The notes under the pieces: model-generated
What the model saw: the letters and a program-made list of their open reading frames with translations, nothing else
What the model was told of the DNA's origin: nothing
Databases searched by the model: none
Shown here: one piece after another, positions 31,672-39,705 of the stretch
How positions within the stretch are numbered: the first letter of the stretch is position 1
Layout of the letters: each line of letters opens with the position of its first letter
NCBI GenBank assembly: GCA_945905925.1
Contig: CAMDQN010000044.1
Span: forward strand, 1-47,398
Length of the DNA stretch: 47,398 nt
Reading direction: 5' to 3'
Origin: Singulisphaera sp. GP187
GTDB taxonomy: Bacteria; Planctomycetota; Planctomycetia; Gemmatales; Gemmataceae
Position numbers and translations under genes: made by a program

Positions 31672-32850
31672 ATGAACCCCGTAACAGCACCGATTCCCGT
31701 GGTCACGTTGAAGATCGAGCGGCGCTCGTCACACCCGTGGATCTTCCAAAAGATGGTCGAGAAGCCGAACACGCGCATCGCGCCAGGCAGCGTCGTGGAC
31801 GTTCACGACAAGAACGGGCTGTGGGTTGCACGGGGCTTCTACAACGGCCACTCGCGCATCACGCTTCGCGTCCTCACCACGAAACAGGAGGAACTCGTTG
31901 ACGCCGAGTTCTTCGCGCGGAAACTCAGCGCGGCGGTCGCGTTCCGGCGCGATACGCTGAAGCTGGACGAAGTGACCAACGCATACCGCCTCGTCCACTC
32001 AGAAGCCGACGACTTGAGTGGGTTGATCGTTGATCGGTTCGGCGACACGATCGTGCTGGAGTTCTTCTCCGCGGGGATGTTCAAACAGCGCTCCGCGATC
32101 ATGGACGCGCTTAGGATTCATTACCCCGCGGCGCGATTCTACTACTTCGCGGAGGAACACGTCGGCAAGCAGGAGTCGTTCGACTGCCGGCCGCCGGAAC
32201 CGCCACCACCGGACATCATCACCGAACACGGGCTGAAGTTCCGCGTCGCACCCGGCAGCAAGCACAAAACCGGATTCTTTGTGGATCAGCGCGATAACCG
32301 AAAGTCGCTCTCCGAGTTCTGCAGTGGCAAGCGCGTGCTCGATATCTGCTGTAACACCGGCGGCTTCGGCGTGTACGCGAAGGCGCTCGGCGGTGCGTCA
32401 GAAGTGGTCGGTCTCGACCTCGACGAGCAGGCGCTCGACATGGCAAAGCAGAACGCGAAGCTGAACAACGCGCAGATCCGGTACGTGCAAGCCGATCTGT
32501 TCGCGTGGCTACGCGACATCATCCCGAACGGTGAGCGATTCGACACAGTCATCCTCGATCCCGCGAAACTGACCCGTGACCGTGAGGACGTGGAATCCGC
32601 GCTGAAGAAGTATTGCGACATGAACCGGCTCGCGCTTCACGTGGTGAAGCCCGGCGGCGTGTTGCTCACGTGTTCCTGTACTGGTCTGGTTAGCGAATCC
32701 GATTTCCTCGAGTCGATCCGACGGGCCGCGTGGCAGGCGCAGCGCACTATTCAGGTGTTCAGGATCACCGGGGCCGGCGCGGACCACCCGTTCCTCCTGC
32801 ACGTTCCCGAAGGCCGCTATCTGAAGGCGGTGTTCTGTCGCGTGGAGTGA
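31672..32850 (+). CDS. RlmI-like 23S rRNA m5C methyltransferase
   Basis: The 392-residue protein has an N-terminal PUA-like domain (RSSHPWIFQKMVEKP, GSVVDVHDKNGLWVARGFYN), the middle RlmI segment (YRLVHSEADDLSGLIVDRFGD) and a Rossmann methyltransferase domain with SAM site VLDICCNTGGFGVYA and GLDLDEQALDMAKQNAKLN. It would make m5C in 23S rRNA (E. coli RlmI acts at C1962). The catalytic motif reads ILDPAKLTRDRED where the family has DPPKF, and the Cys motif is TCSCTGLVS. Because of the changed motif, I leave the symbol blank. Confidence 0.88.
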   Translation: MNPVTAPIPVVTLKIERRSSHPWIFQKMVEKPNTRIAPGSVVDVHDKNGLWVARGFYNGHSRITLRVLTTKQEELVDAEFFARKLSAAVAFRRDTLKLDEVTNAYRLVHSEADDLSGLIVDRFGDTIVLEFFSAGMFKQRSAIMDALRIHYPAARFYYFAEEHVGKQESFDCRPPEPPPPDIITEHGLKFRVAPGSKHKTGFFVDQRDNRKSLSEFCSGKRVLDICCNTGGFGVYAKALGGASEVVGLDLDEQALDMAKQNAKLNNAQIRYVQADLFAWLRDIIPNGERFDTVILDPAKLTRDREDVESALKKYCDMNRLALHVVKPGGVLLTCSCTGLVSESDFLESIRRAAWQAQRTIQVFRITGAGADHPFLLHVPEGRYLKAVFCRVE

Positions 32851-32862
32851 CGAAGAAGATTT

Positions 32863-32972
32863 GCCGCACGAGGAACGCAGAAAAAGGGCACGATCCGAGA
32901 AACCCCAAGAGCAGAGTTCTCAAAACACAGTCTTCTGTCTTGTCATGCCTTTTTCTGCGTTCCTCGTGCGGC
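32863..32972. repeat. Long inverted repeat with 25-bp perfect arms
   Basis: Bases 32863-32887 are the exact reverse complement of 32948-32972, with about 60 bases between containing smaller palindromes. The left arm reads A/G-rich, the right T/C-rich. It lies between the RlmI-like gene and malQ, 64 bases before the malQ start. Confidence 0.85.
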
Positions 32973-33036
32973 TCCTCTTCTCTCTGTTCGGCCTCTCCGC
33001 TACCCCAATGGAGATACCCCCCGCCGAGGCTTCCGC

Positions 33037-34554
33037 ATGGCCACGTCCACACTCCCGCGAACGTCCGGCATCCTACTTCACCCGACGAGCCTGCCCGGGC
33101 CGTTCGGGATCGGTGATCTCGGTCCGATCGCGTACCGCTGGGTCGAAACGCTTGTTGCGATGAAACAGTCGTGGTGGCAGGTGCTGCCGCTCGGCCCAAC
33201 CGGGGCCAGCGATTCGCCGTATCAGTCACTCTCCGCGTTCGCAGGGAACGTGAACTTGCTCAGCCCCGAGTTGCTTCAACAAGGAGGGTTGGTCAGCGCC
33301 GACCTGTGGGCGAATGAACACTTCGCAGACGGCAACGTCGAGTACAATCGTGTCACGCCGTTCAAGGCGAAGTTGCTTCGCGCCGCGTGGGACGGGTTTC
33401 GTGCCGGGAGAGCGCCGCAACTCAAGCACGACTTCGAGAGCTACTGTGTCGCCGAAGCCGAGTGGCTCGATGGCTTCGCGCTGTTCGTCGCGATCCGCGA
33501 ATCGCTCGGTAACACGGGCCTGCTCGCGTGGCCGCCGGACCTGCTCCGACGGAACCCGATCGCGCTCGCGGAAATGGAGAAGCAACTCGCGGGCGAAGTT
33601 TTGCTTCACAAGTTCGGGCAGTTCCTGTTCGACAAGCAGTGGGGCGAACTGAAGAAGTTCGCGGCCGATCGCGGCGTTAAGATCATCGGTGACTCGCCGA
33701 TCTTCGTAGCGCTCGATTCGTCCGACGTGTGGATGCACCCCGAAGAATTTCTGCTCGACCCGGACCGCAAGCCGATCGTCGTCGCGGGCGTGCCCCCAGA
33801 CTACTTCGCGAAGGACGGGCAGCACTGGGGCAACCCGATTTACGACTGGGATCGCATGGCGGCGACCGGGTATTCGTGGTGGTGCGCTCGCGTGCTTCGT
33901 CAACTCAAGCAAGTCGATCTGATCCGGCTCGACCACTTCCGCGGCTTCTGTCAAGCGTGGCACATCCCCGCGACGGAACTCACCGCGCGTGTCGGGATGT
34001 GGGTCGACGGTCCTGGTCTGAAACTGTTCGAGCGATTGCGCACCGCGATCGGCGGGTTGCCGCTGATCGCCGAAGACCTCGGCGTGATCACTCCGGACGT
34101 GGAAGAACTGCGCGATACGCTCGTACTGCCCGGGATGCGCGTGATCCAATTCGCGCTCGAAGGGCCGGTGAGTCTGCACTGGCCGCACAACCACGTTCCG
34201 AACTCTGTGGTCTATACTGGCACGCACGACAACGATACCGTTCACGGGTGGTTCGCCACGCTCAACGAGCGCGACCGCAATTATCTTGCGCTGACGTTAG
34301 GTAAGGGGATCGGCGATGTCGCGTGGGACATGATTCGCGCCGCGTGGGCGTCGGTCGCGTCGGTCGCGATCGCGCCGCTGCAGGACGTATTGAGCCTGGG
34401 CAGCGATGCGCGGATGAACAAACCCGGCACCGCGACGGGCAACTGGCGCTGGCGGTTCCGGCTTGATCAGTTCCGCCGGGAAGCCATTCAGCAACTCGAA
34501 GAACTGACGCGTCTGTACAACCGCATTCCGGCGGAAGCGAAACGCCTGCAGTAA
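33037..34554 (+). CDS. malQ: 4-alpha-glucanotransferase (amylomaltase, GH77)
   Basis: The 505-residue cytoplasmic enzyme transfers alpha-1,4-glucan segments between maltooligosaccharides and is used in glycogen/maltose metabolism. Seen: the N-terminal SGILLHPTSLPGPFGIGDLG, GDSPIFVALDSSDVW, the nucleophile region LIRLDHFRGF, the acid/base Glu in PLIAEDLGVITPDVEEL, and VVYTGTHDNDTVHGWF. Length fits the bacterial family. GAGG lies upstream of the ATG. Its stop is three bases from the convergent iscX stop, with no obvious terminator between. Confidence 0.95.
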   Translation: MATSTLPRTSGILLHPTSLPGPFGIGDLGPIAYRWVETLVAMKQSWWQVLPLGPTGASDSPYQSLSAFAGNVNLLSPELLQQGGLVSADLWANEHFADGNVEYNRVTPFKAKLLRAAWDGFRAGRAPQLKHDFESYCVAEAEWLDGFALFVAIRESLGNTGLLAWPPDLLRRNPIALAEMEKQLAGEVLLHKFGQFLFDKQWGELKKFAADRGVKIIGDSPIFVALDSSDVWMHPEEFLLDPDRKPIVVAGVPPDYFAKDGQHWGNPIYDWDRMAATGYSWWCARVLRQLKQVDLIRLDHFRGFCQAWHIPATELTARVGMWVDGPGLKLFERLRTAIGGLPLIAEDLGVITPDVEELRDTLVLPGMRVIQFALEGPVSLHWPHNHVPNSVVYTGTHDNDTVHGWFATLNERDRNYLALTLGKGIGDVAWDMIRAAWASVASVAIAPLQDVLSLGSDARMNKPGTATGNWRWRFRLDQFRREAIQQLEELTRLYNRIPAEAKRLQ

Positions 34555-34557
34555 CGG

Positions 34558-34773
34558 TCATTTGCCGCTGCCATACACATCGTCCCACTCCTCGTACCAC
34601 GCCATCTGAATGGCTTCGAGGAGTTTCTCGTTCGACTCGTTCGGCTTGCCTGAGAAGCCTTCGAGGTTCAGCACATGCTTGTGCAGGTCCGTGAACCGCA
34701 CCGTGAGCGGGTTGATCGTGTCGAACTGATCGAACAGCGATTCGCCGATCGCGCGTGCGTCGTGCCACGTCAT
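34558..34773 (-). CDS. iscX: IscX, Fe-S cluster assembly regulator
   Basis: The 71-residue acidic protein matches IscX/YfhJ: WHDARAIGESLFDQF, DTINPLTVRFTDLHKHV, LEGFSGKPNESNEKLLEAIQMAWYEEWDD. IscX binds iron and IscS and tunes Fe-S assembly. GAGG lies seven bases before the ATG at 34773; upstream frame is discarded. It follows the hscA gene after 62 bases; iscS, iscU, iscA, hscB and fdx are not in the window. Confidence 0.92.
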   Translation of the reverse strand: MTWHDARAIGESLFDQFDTINPLTVRFTDLHKHVLNLEGFSGKPNESNEKLLEAIQMAWYEEWDDVYGSGK

Positions 34774-34835
34774 AAGCGAGCCTCTATTTGTTAGCCGCTC
34801 GCGAAGCCGCGAGAGGTGAGTGTAGGAACGTCGAC

Positions 34836-36680
34836 TCACAACTTCTCTGCGTCCAATTCGCCTTCGCCACTTCCGCCGAAGCGCTTGCGAAGCACGTCGT
34901 TCATCATCAACGTCGCGAGTGGGTTCGTCGCGCGAGCGAACGCCATGCCTGCTTCCTGAAGCGCAGTAATGTCAGTCCCAGCCATTGCGGTTCGCAGCGC
35001 CGCGCCTGTGGAGGCAATCGCGTCGTGCTGTGCTTGTGTGAGCTTGTCACCAGCTTGCGAGAGTCCCTTCTCGGTGTGCCGCAGGTCGTTCTCGCCCTTG
35101 TTCCGCAACTCGATCAGACGCCGCGCGGTGAAGTCTTCTTGCGCGTTCTCGATGCTGTCGTTCACGAGCTGATCGACTTCAGCGGTCGTCAGCCCGTGCG
35201 CCGGTTGCACGGTCACTCGGGCTTGCGCACCGCTGCGCAATTCCTTTGCGCTCACGGTGAGGATGCCGTCCTGGTTCACGAGGAACGTGACATCCACCTG
35301 AGCGAACTGAGCCGGCATCGGCGGAATACCTGACAACTTGAACGTGCCGAGGAATCGGCAGTCCTTCGTGAGTTCGCGCTCGCCCTGGTAGATGTTCAGC
35401 AAGATCGCGGTTTGGTTATCGACGCCAGTTGTGTAGCGCGTCATCGCGCGCGCCGGCACCGTGGTGTTGCGGTGAATCAACTTGTCTACTACGCCGCCGA
35501 GCGTCTCGATGCCGAGTGACAGCGGAACCACGTCGAGCAGCAGCATGTCGCGCCGCCCGCTCGTGAGGATGTCGGCTTGCACCGCGGCGCCGAGCGCGAC
35601 GACTTCGTCCGGGTTCAAGCCGGTGTGTGGCGTCTTGCCGAAGAACTCGCCGACCCGCTTTCGTACAAACGGGATGCGCGTCGAACCGCCGACCAGCACC
35701 ACTTCATCGACCTGCGCGGGCTTGAGTTGGGCGTCACGGAGTGCCGCTTTGCACCGGTCCAAACTGCGGTCGATAAGCGGCTTAATCAGTTCCTCGAACT
35801 CAGTTCGGGTGACTTCGCGACTGTAGGCGAGCGGGGGGCGAAAGCCGCCTGTTATTGAGATCGCGAACGTCGCACTCTCGTATGTGCTCAACGCGATCTT
35901 TGTGCGCTCGGCCGCGTCGCGGAGGTGTTGAAGTAACTCCGCGTCGCGCGTCGCGAGATCGATTCCCATCTCCTTCGCGGCGACCTGCATCAGCAATCTG
36001 TCGAAGTCGTCGCCGCCCAAATAGGTGTCGCCGTTGGTCGCGAGAACTTTGAAGACGCCATCGCTTAGCGAGAGTGCGGAGCAATCAAATGTGCCGCCGC
36101 CGAGGTCGTACACCGCGACCGTGCCGCTGCCGCGCCGGTCGAGTCCGTAGGCGAGCGCCGCGGCGGTCGGTTCGTTCACGATGCGCAGTACGTCAAACCC
36201 CGCGATCCGCCCGGCGTCGCGCGTCGCCTGGCGCTGCGAGTCGTCGAAGTACGCGGGCACCGTGATGACTGCCTTCGTCGGGTTGCCCGCACGCGTGCGG
36301 ACTTCTTTCAGAATGAGCGCGGAAAGCTCCTCTGCCGTGTACTCGCGCCCGCCGATCTTGACGTGCAGCACCTTGCGGCCGTCAGCGGTTTCGCGCTCGA
36401 CGATCTGGTGCGGGATGAGTTCGAGTTCTTTCTTCAGGTCCGCGAGCGTGCGACCCATGAGCCGCTTCACGCTGAAGATGGTGTGTTCCGGATCGGAGAG
36501 TGCCCGCTCCTTCGCGGCGCTCCCAACGAGCACGGAGCCGTCTTCATGGAACGAGATACAACTCGGCACGAGCGCGATGCCCGTTGCATCACGCACGACA
36601 ACGGGGCGCCCGTTCTCGACGAACGCCGCGAGGCTGAAGGTGGTTCCCAGGTCGATACCGACAACGGACGGGTTAGTCAT
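34836..36680 (-). CDS. hscA: Hsp70-type Fe-S chaperone HscA
   Basis: The 614-residue Hsp70 (E. coli HscA has 616) has the ATPase domain with VGIDLGTTFSLAAF, VPAYFDDSQRQATRDAGRIAGF, VYDLGGGTFDCSALSLSDGVFKVLATNGDTYLGG (shown in part), and the substrate domain with LLLDVVPLSLGIETLGG and NIYQGERELTKDCR. The short length, the VFKVLATNGD and ELTKDCRFLGTF features and the adjacent iscX support HscA rather than DnaK. HscA releases clusters from IscU. The ATG at 36680 overlaps the TGA of the retropepsin gene (ATGA). Confidence 0.88.
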   Translation of the reverse strand: MTNPSVVGIDLGTTFSLAAFVENGRPVVVRDATGIALVPSCISFHEDGSVLVGSAAKERALSDPEHTIFSVKRLMGRTLADLKKELELIPHQIVERETADGRKVLHVKIGGREYTAEELSALILKEVRTRAGNPTKAVITVPAYFDDSQRQATRDAGRIAGFDVLRIVNEPTAAALAYGLDRRGSGTVAVYDLGGGTFDCSALSLSDGVFKVLATNGDTYLGGDDFDRLLMQVAAKEMGIDLATRDAELLQHLRDAAERTKIALSTYESATFAISITGGFRPPLAYSREVTRTEFEELIKPLIDRSLDRCKAALRDAQLKPAQVDEVVLVGGSTRIPFVRKRVGEFFGKTPHTGLNPDEVVALGAAVQADILTSGRRDMLLLDVVPLSLGIETLGGVVDKLIHRNTTVPARAMTRYTTGVDNQTAILLNIYQGERELTKDCRFLGTFKLSGIPPMPAQFAQVDVTFLVNQDGILTVSAKELRSGAQARVTVQPAHGLTTAEVDQLVNDSIENAQEDFTARRLIELRNKGENDLRHTEKGLSQAGDKLTQAQHDAIASTGAALRTAMAGTDITALQEAGMAFARATNPLATLMMNDVLRKRFGGSGEGELDAEKL

Positions 36681-37105
36681 GGTGTCGCGGCGGTGGCCGG
36701 TTGAATCTCGAAGTACGATTGCGCGCGGAAGAAGAACACGTCGAAGTTCATGAAGAACGTCGCCTGACCGAAGACGATGGGCAGGTCGTTTGAGTTCGCC
36801 CACGCGAACAGTTGGGACACCGGCCCGATGGGGCCAAACGTCATGTGGAGCGCGATCATCTTAGCCGGTATTCCGCGACCGATCCCGCCGAGGGTCAATG
36901 CGTGCGGCAACGAGTTCCACGGGAGACCGAACCGCGCCCCGATATCGAAGGGGAGGATCGAGAACGAGGAACCGGAATCGACCAGGCCGACCAAATCGAC
37001 ATCGACCCCGTTTCGCGACAGGCACGCGGGCAGCAGCGGGGCCAAATCGAGTGAGCCGCTGCCCGCCGGGCGCGGGAGGAACGGGAACCGGGTGGGTGTA
37101 CTCAT
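36677..37105 (-). CDS. Retropepsin-like aspartic protease
   Basis: The 142-residue protein has the single-lobe retropepsin pattern: VDLVGLVDSGSSFSILP with Asp43-Ser-Gly, DIGARFGLPW, ALTLGGIGRGI, and the closing LPIVFGQATFFMNFDVFF, resembling the hydrophobic-hydrophobic-Gly segment followed by FDVxF. Like HIV-type proteases it would need to dimerise. No signal peptide or membrane segment. It overlaps both neighbours by four bases (ATGA at each end), so its expression is coupled to the small protein upstream and to hscA downstream. Substrates unknown. Confidence 0.82.
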   Translation of the reverse strand: MSTPTRFPFLPRPAGSGSLDLAPLLPACLSRNGVDVDLVGLVDSGSSFSILPFDIGARFGLPWNSLPHALTLGGIGRGIPAKMIALHMTFGPIGPVSQLFAWANSNDLPIVFGQATFFMNFDVFFFRAQSYFEIQPATAATP

Positions 37106-37347
37106 GGCGTTTTCTTCATCTCGGCGATCGCCTGCTCGATGACGCGCCACCCCTCCGCGTCGGTCGTGATCGGCTCCCGGTACGGGATCACTGTGTTCGG
37201 CGGCGGGAGCGACTTGCGCAGTTCGTCCGGGATGCCGTCGTCGGCAGACTTATCTTCGGTCACACCGTCGATGAGCAGGTGCAACAGACGCACCTGCTCG
37301 GCCTTCGGGAGCGCGCGGATCGCGGGGAGCAGTTCGGTGACTGACAT
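37102..37347 (-). CDS. Small helical protein coupled to retropepsin
   Basis: The 81-residue protein (MSVTELLPAIRALPKAEQ, then VRLLHLLIDG) has an amphipathic helix-turn-helix-like N-terminus found in many small bacterial proteins of antitoxin/adaptor style, and a C-terminal DAEGWRVIEQAIAEMKK helix. GGAGG lies five to six bases before the ATG at 37347. The stop overlaps the retropepsin start (ATGA). Function unknown; it may bind or regulate the protease (inference). Confidence 0.75.
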   Translation of the reverse strand: MSVTELLPAIRALPKAEQVRLLHLLIDGVTEDKSADDGIPDELRKSLPPPNTVIPYREPITTDAEGWRVIEQAIAEMKKTP

Positions 37348-37370
37348 CAGTAACCTCCACGGGCGGAGAA

Positions 37371-38048
37371 TCATGGCGCCGGCGGTGCGGGTGGCTTCTG
37401 TTGCTCGAGCAGTGTCTTGATTTCGCCGAGCCGGTCGTAGAGCGCGAAGCCGAGGAGGATCAGTTCGGCGTAGACGCGAGCCACGAGCATCATGAGCGGA
37501 ACGCCGATGACCAGAGAAACGAGCGCGCCGAGGATCGCGCCGATGTTCCCCGACAACACCGCGCCGACGAAGCCGATGAGGGCAACGACGAGAATAACCA
37601 CGAGGGCGAGTACGAAGACAAACTTGACGACCAACGGCGCAATGAACTCGCGGAAGAAGAGGAAGTCCTTGATCAAACTCTTCTCGCCGGAGCGCTTCTT
37701 CGGCTTGCGCTTCGGCGCGGCGTCGAAGTCGTCATCCGCAAGTTCCTCGGGGTCCTCCTCGTCTTCGTCGCGCGGGCGCTTGGCCGGCTTCGCGGCCTTG
37801 GCCGGCTTCGCGGGCTTGCGTTCTTCTTCCTCGTCCCCGCCGCCCGCATCGAAGTCGAACGCGGCTGCCGGCTTCGCGGCCGGTGACGCCTTGGCTGCCG
37901 GCGGCGCTTTGGTCGGTGGGTTCTGGTAGTCCAGCCCCTCATCCGTCACGACGACTGGTGTGTTGCAGTTCTTGCACGTGAACTTGCGGCCGATAGTCGA
38001 GACGCTCACGTTGTACGCGGTGTCGCATTTGGGGCAGGTGTTTTTCAT
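37371..38048 (-). CDS. Zinc-ribbon plus DUF4282-like membrane protein
   Basis: The 225-residue protein has an N-terminal zinc ribbon (Cys5-x2-Cys8 and Cys25-x2-Cys28, MJ0042-type), a charged Lys/Pro/Glu/Asp-rich linker (residues ~40-125), and a C-terminal pair of membrane helices with FFREFIAPLVVKFVFVLALVV and GVPLMMLVARVYAELILLGFALYDRLGEI, as in DUF4282. Function unknown. It is 23 bases upstream of the small helical gene, so may head the same transcript. Confidence 0.82.
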   Translation of the reverse strand: MKNTCPKCDTAYNVSVSTIGRKFTCKNCNTPVVVTDEGLDYQNPPTKAPPAAKASPAAKPAAAFDFDAGGGDEEEERKPAKPAKAAKPAKRPRDEDEEDPEELADDDFDAAPKRKPKKRSGEKSLIKDFLFFREFIAPLVVKFVFVLALVVILVVALIGFVGAVLSGNIGAILGALVSLVIGVPLMMLVARVYAELILLGFALYDRLGEIKTLLEQQKPPAPPAP

Positions 38049-38085
38049 TGAGAACTCGGAGGACGGGTTGGTTGACTCACGGAGC

Positions 38086-38130
38086 GGGCGCGACAGGCAT
38101 CGAACCTGTGAAACGTCCCGGAGATCGGGA
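38086..38130 (-). other. tRNA 3'-half-like fragment
   Basis: Read on the minus strand, 38109-38093 forms a perfect T-arm (ACAGG-TTCGATG-CCTGT), followed by a seven-base acceptor-like CGCGCCC (38092-38086), and preceded by a TCCC/GGGA stem. No matching 5' acceptor GGGCGCG, D-arm or CCA is found, so it is not a functional tRNA but perhaps a remnant or an old integration site. Confidence 0.45.
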
Positions 38131-38225
38131 GGTGATCGCCCTCTCATTGATTCCGAATGACTGGGATTTCTGGTGTTTTATTCCTGCCGATTTGCTTTGC
38201 AAGTGCCCACGTCCGGTGAGGTTCG

Positions 38226-39698
38226 TCAGGCGATGATCTCTTTCAACACGCGAGAAGCCTCCACGCCCGTGAGTTTGGCGTCGAGACCCTGGAACTTGTA
38301 CGTCAGTTTCTCGTGCTCGATTCCGAGCAAGTGCAACACGGTGGCGTGTAGGTCGCGCACCTGGACCGGGTCTCTCGTGACGTTGTAGCCGTAGTCGTCG
38401 GTTTCGCCGTGGCTCACTCCGCCCTTGATGCCGCCGCCCGCGAGCCACACCGAGAAGCATTTCGGGTGGTGGTCGCGCCCGTAGTCGGTCGCGCTGAGCG
38501 CCCCCTGGCTGTACACCGTGCGCCCGAACTCGCCGCCCCAGACGATTAGCGTGTCGTCGAGCAGCCCGCGTGCTTCGAGATCGGTCAGCAGCGCCGCGGT
38601 CGGCCGGTCCGTGTCGCGGCACTGTCCGCGAAGCGCCGCCGGCAACCCGCCGTGGTGGTCCCAGCCCATGTGGAAGAGTTGCACGAACCGCACGCCGCGC
38701 TCGGAGAGCCTTCGCGCGAGCAGGCAGTTGTACGCGTAGCTGCCGGGCCGCTTCACATCGGGGCCGTAGGCTTCGAGGGTCTTTGCCGGTTCTTTCGAGA
38801 GGTCTGTGAGTTCCGGCACGCTCGCCTGCATTCTGAACGCCATCTCGTATTGTGAGATGCGCGTCGCTATCTCAGGATCGCCGGTCTTGCCGAGTTTCAG
38901 TTTGTTAAGTTCGCCGAGTTCGTCGAGCATTTCGCGGCGCATTCCACGGTCGATTCCCGGCGGGTCGGAGAGGTACAGCACCGGGTCGCCTTGATTGCGG
39001 AGCTTCACGCCCTGGTGCTTCGTGGGAATGAACCCGCTGCCCCAGAGCCGGTCGTACAGCGGCTGATCCGCGGGCCGGCCCGAGCCTTGCGAAGTCATCA
39101 CGACGTAGGCGGGCAAGTCTTGGTTTTCGCTGCCGAGGCCGTAGCTGAGCCACGAGCCGATACTCGGCCGACCCGCGATTTCCTGCCCAGTTTGGAAGAA
39201 CGTGATCGCCGGGTCGTGGTTGATCGCGTTGGTTTGCATCGACTTCACGAACGCGATCTTGTCTGCCCACTTCGCCGTTTGTGGCAACAACTCGCAGAAC
39301 GGCTGCCCGCTCTGGCCGTGCTTCGCGAACTTGAAGATCGACGGCGCGACCGGGTGCTTTCCCTGTCCCGCGGTCATGCCGGTGAGCCGCTGACCCATCC
39401 GAATTGAAGCGGGGAGGTCTTGCCCGCGAAACTTCTCCAGTCCCGGTTTGGGGTCGAAGAGATCCATCTGCGACGGCGCGCCAGACTGGAACAGGTAGAT
39501 GACGCGCTTGGCCTTCGGCTTGTGGTGCGGAAGTCCCGGCAACCCGAGGGCGGGCTTCGCCTTCTCCGCGCCGCTCGCGCTACCGATCAGTGAACTGAGC
39601 GCAGCGAGGCCCAAGCTCGCGGCCGACCCGCTCAGGAACGTGCGGCGGTTCAACCGGTCTTGAAGCCAGAGTAACTGTTGCGCTGGGAACAACGGCAT
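38226..39698 (-). CDS. DUF1501 family protein, Tat signal
   Basis: The 490-residue protein has a Tat-like signal (LNRRTFLSGSAASLGLAAL) and the DUF1501 core: VIYLFQSGAPSQMDLFDPKPGL, FHMGWDHHGGLPAALRGQC, DDTLIVWGGEFGRTVYSQG and GRDHHPKCFSVWLAGGGIKGG. It is the standard partner of PSCyt1/DUF1549/DUF1553 proteins, and begins seven bases after the end of one, forming a clear operon. The family has sulfatase-like fold; no verified substrate. Compare the solitary copy at 473-1828. Confidence 0.92.
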   Translation of the reverse strand: MPLFPAQQLLWLQDRLNRRTFLSGSAASLGLAALSSLIGSASGAEKAKPALGLPGLPHHKPKAKRVIYLFQSGAPSQMDLFDPKPGLEKFRGQDLPASIRMGQRLTGMTAGQGKHPVAPSIFKFAKHGQSGQPFCELLPQTAKWADKIAFVKSMQTNAINHDPAITFFQTGQEIAGRPSIGSWLSYGLGSENQDLPAYVVMTSQGSGRPADQPLYDRLWGSGFIPTKHQGVKLRNQGDPVLYLSDPPGIDRGMRREMLDELGELNKLKLGKTGDPEIATRISQYEMAFRMQASVPELTDLSKEPAKTLEAYGPDVKRPGSYAYNCLLARRLSERGVRFVQLFHMGWDHHGGLPAALRGQCRDTDRPTAALLTDLEARGLLDDTLIVWGGEFGRTVYSQGALSATDYGRDHHPKCFSVWLAGGGIKGGVSHGETDDYGYNVTRDPVQVRDLHATVLHLLGIEHEKLTYKFQGLDAKLTGVEASRVLKEIIA

Positions 39699-39705
39699 CT
39701 CAGGG

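Noticed and set aside
38086-38160. Full tRNA gene
   Set aside because: T-arm and acceptor 3' half are present but no D-arm, no matching 5' acceptor strand, and position 33 of the would-be anticodon loop is not T.
38077-38622. Minus-strand frame ending in a tRNA-like read-through (TGSMPVAPAP)
   Set aside because: The frame overlaps the DUF1501 gene in another phase and its tail is only the T-arm-like sequence.
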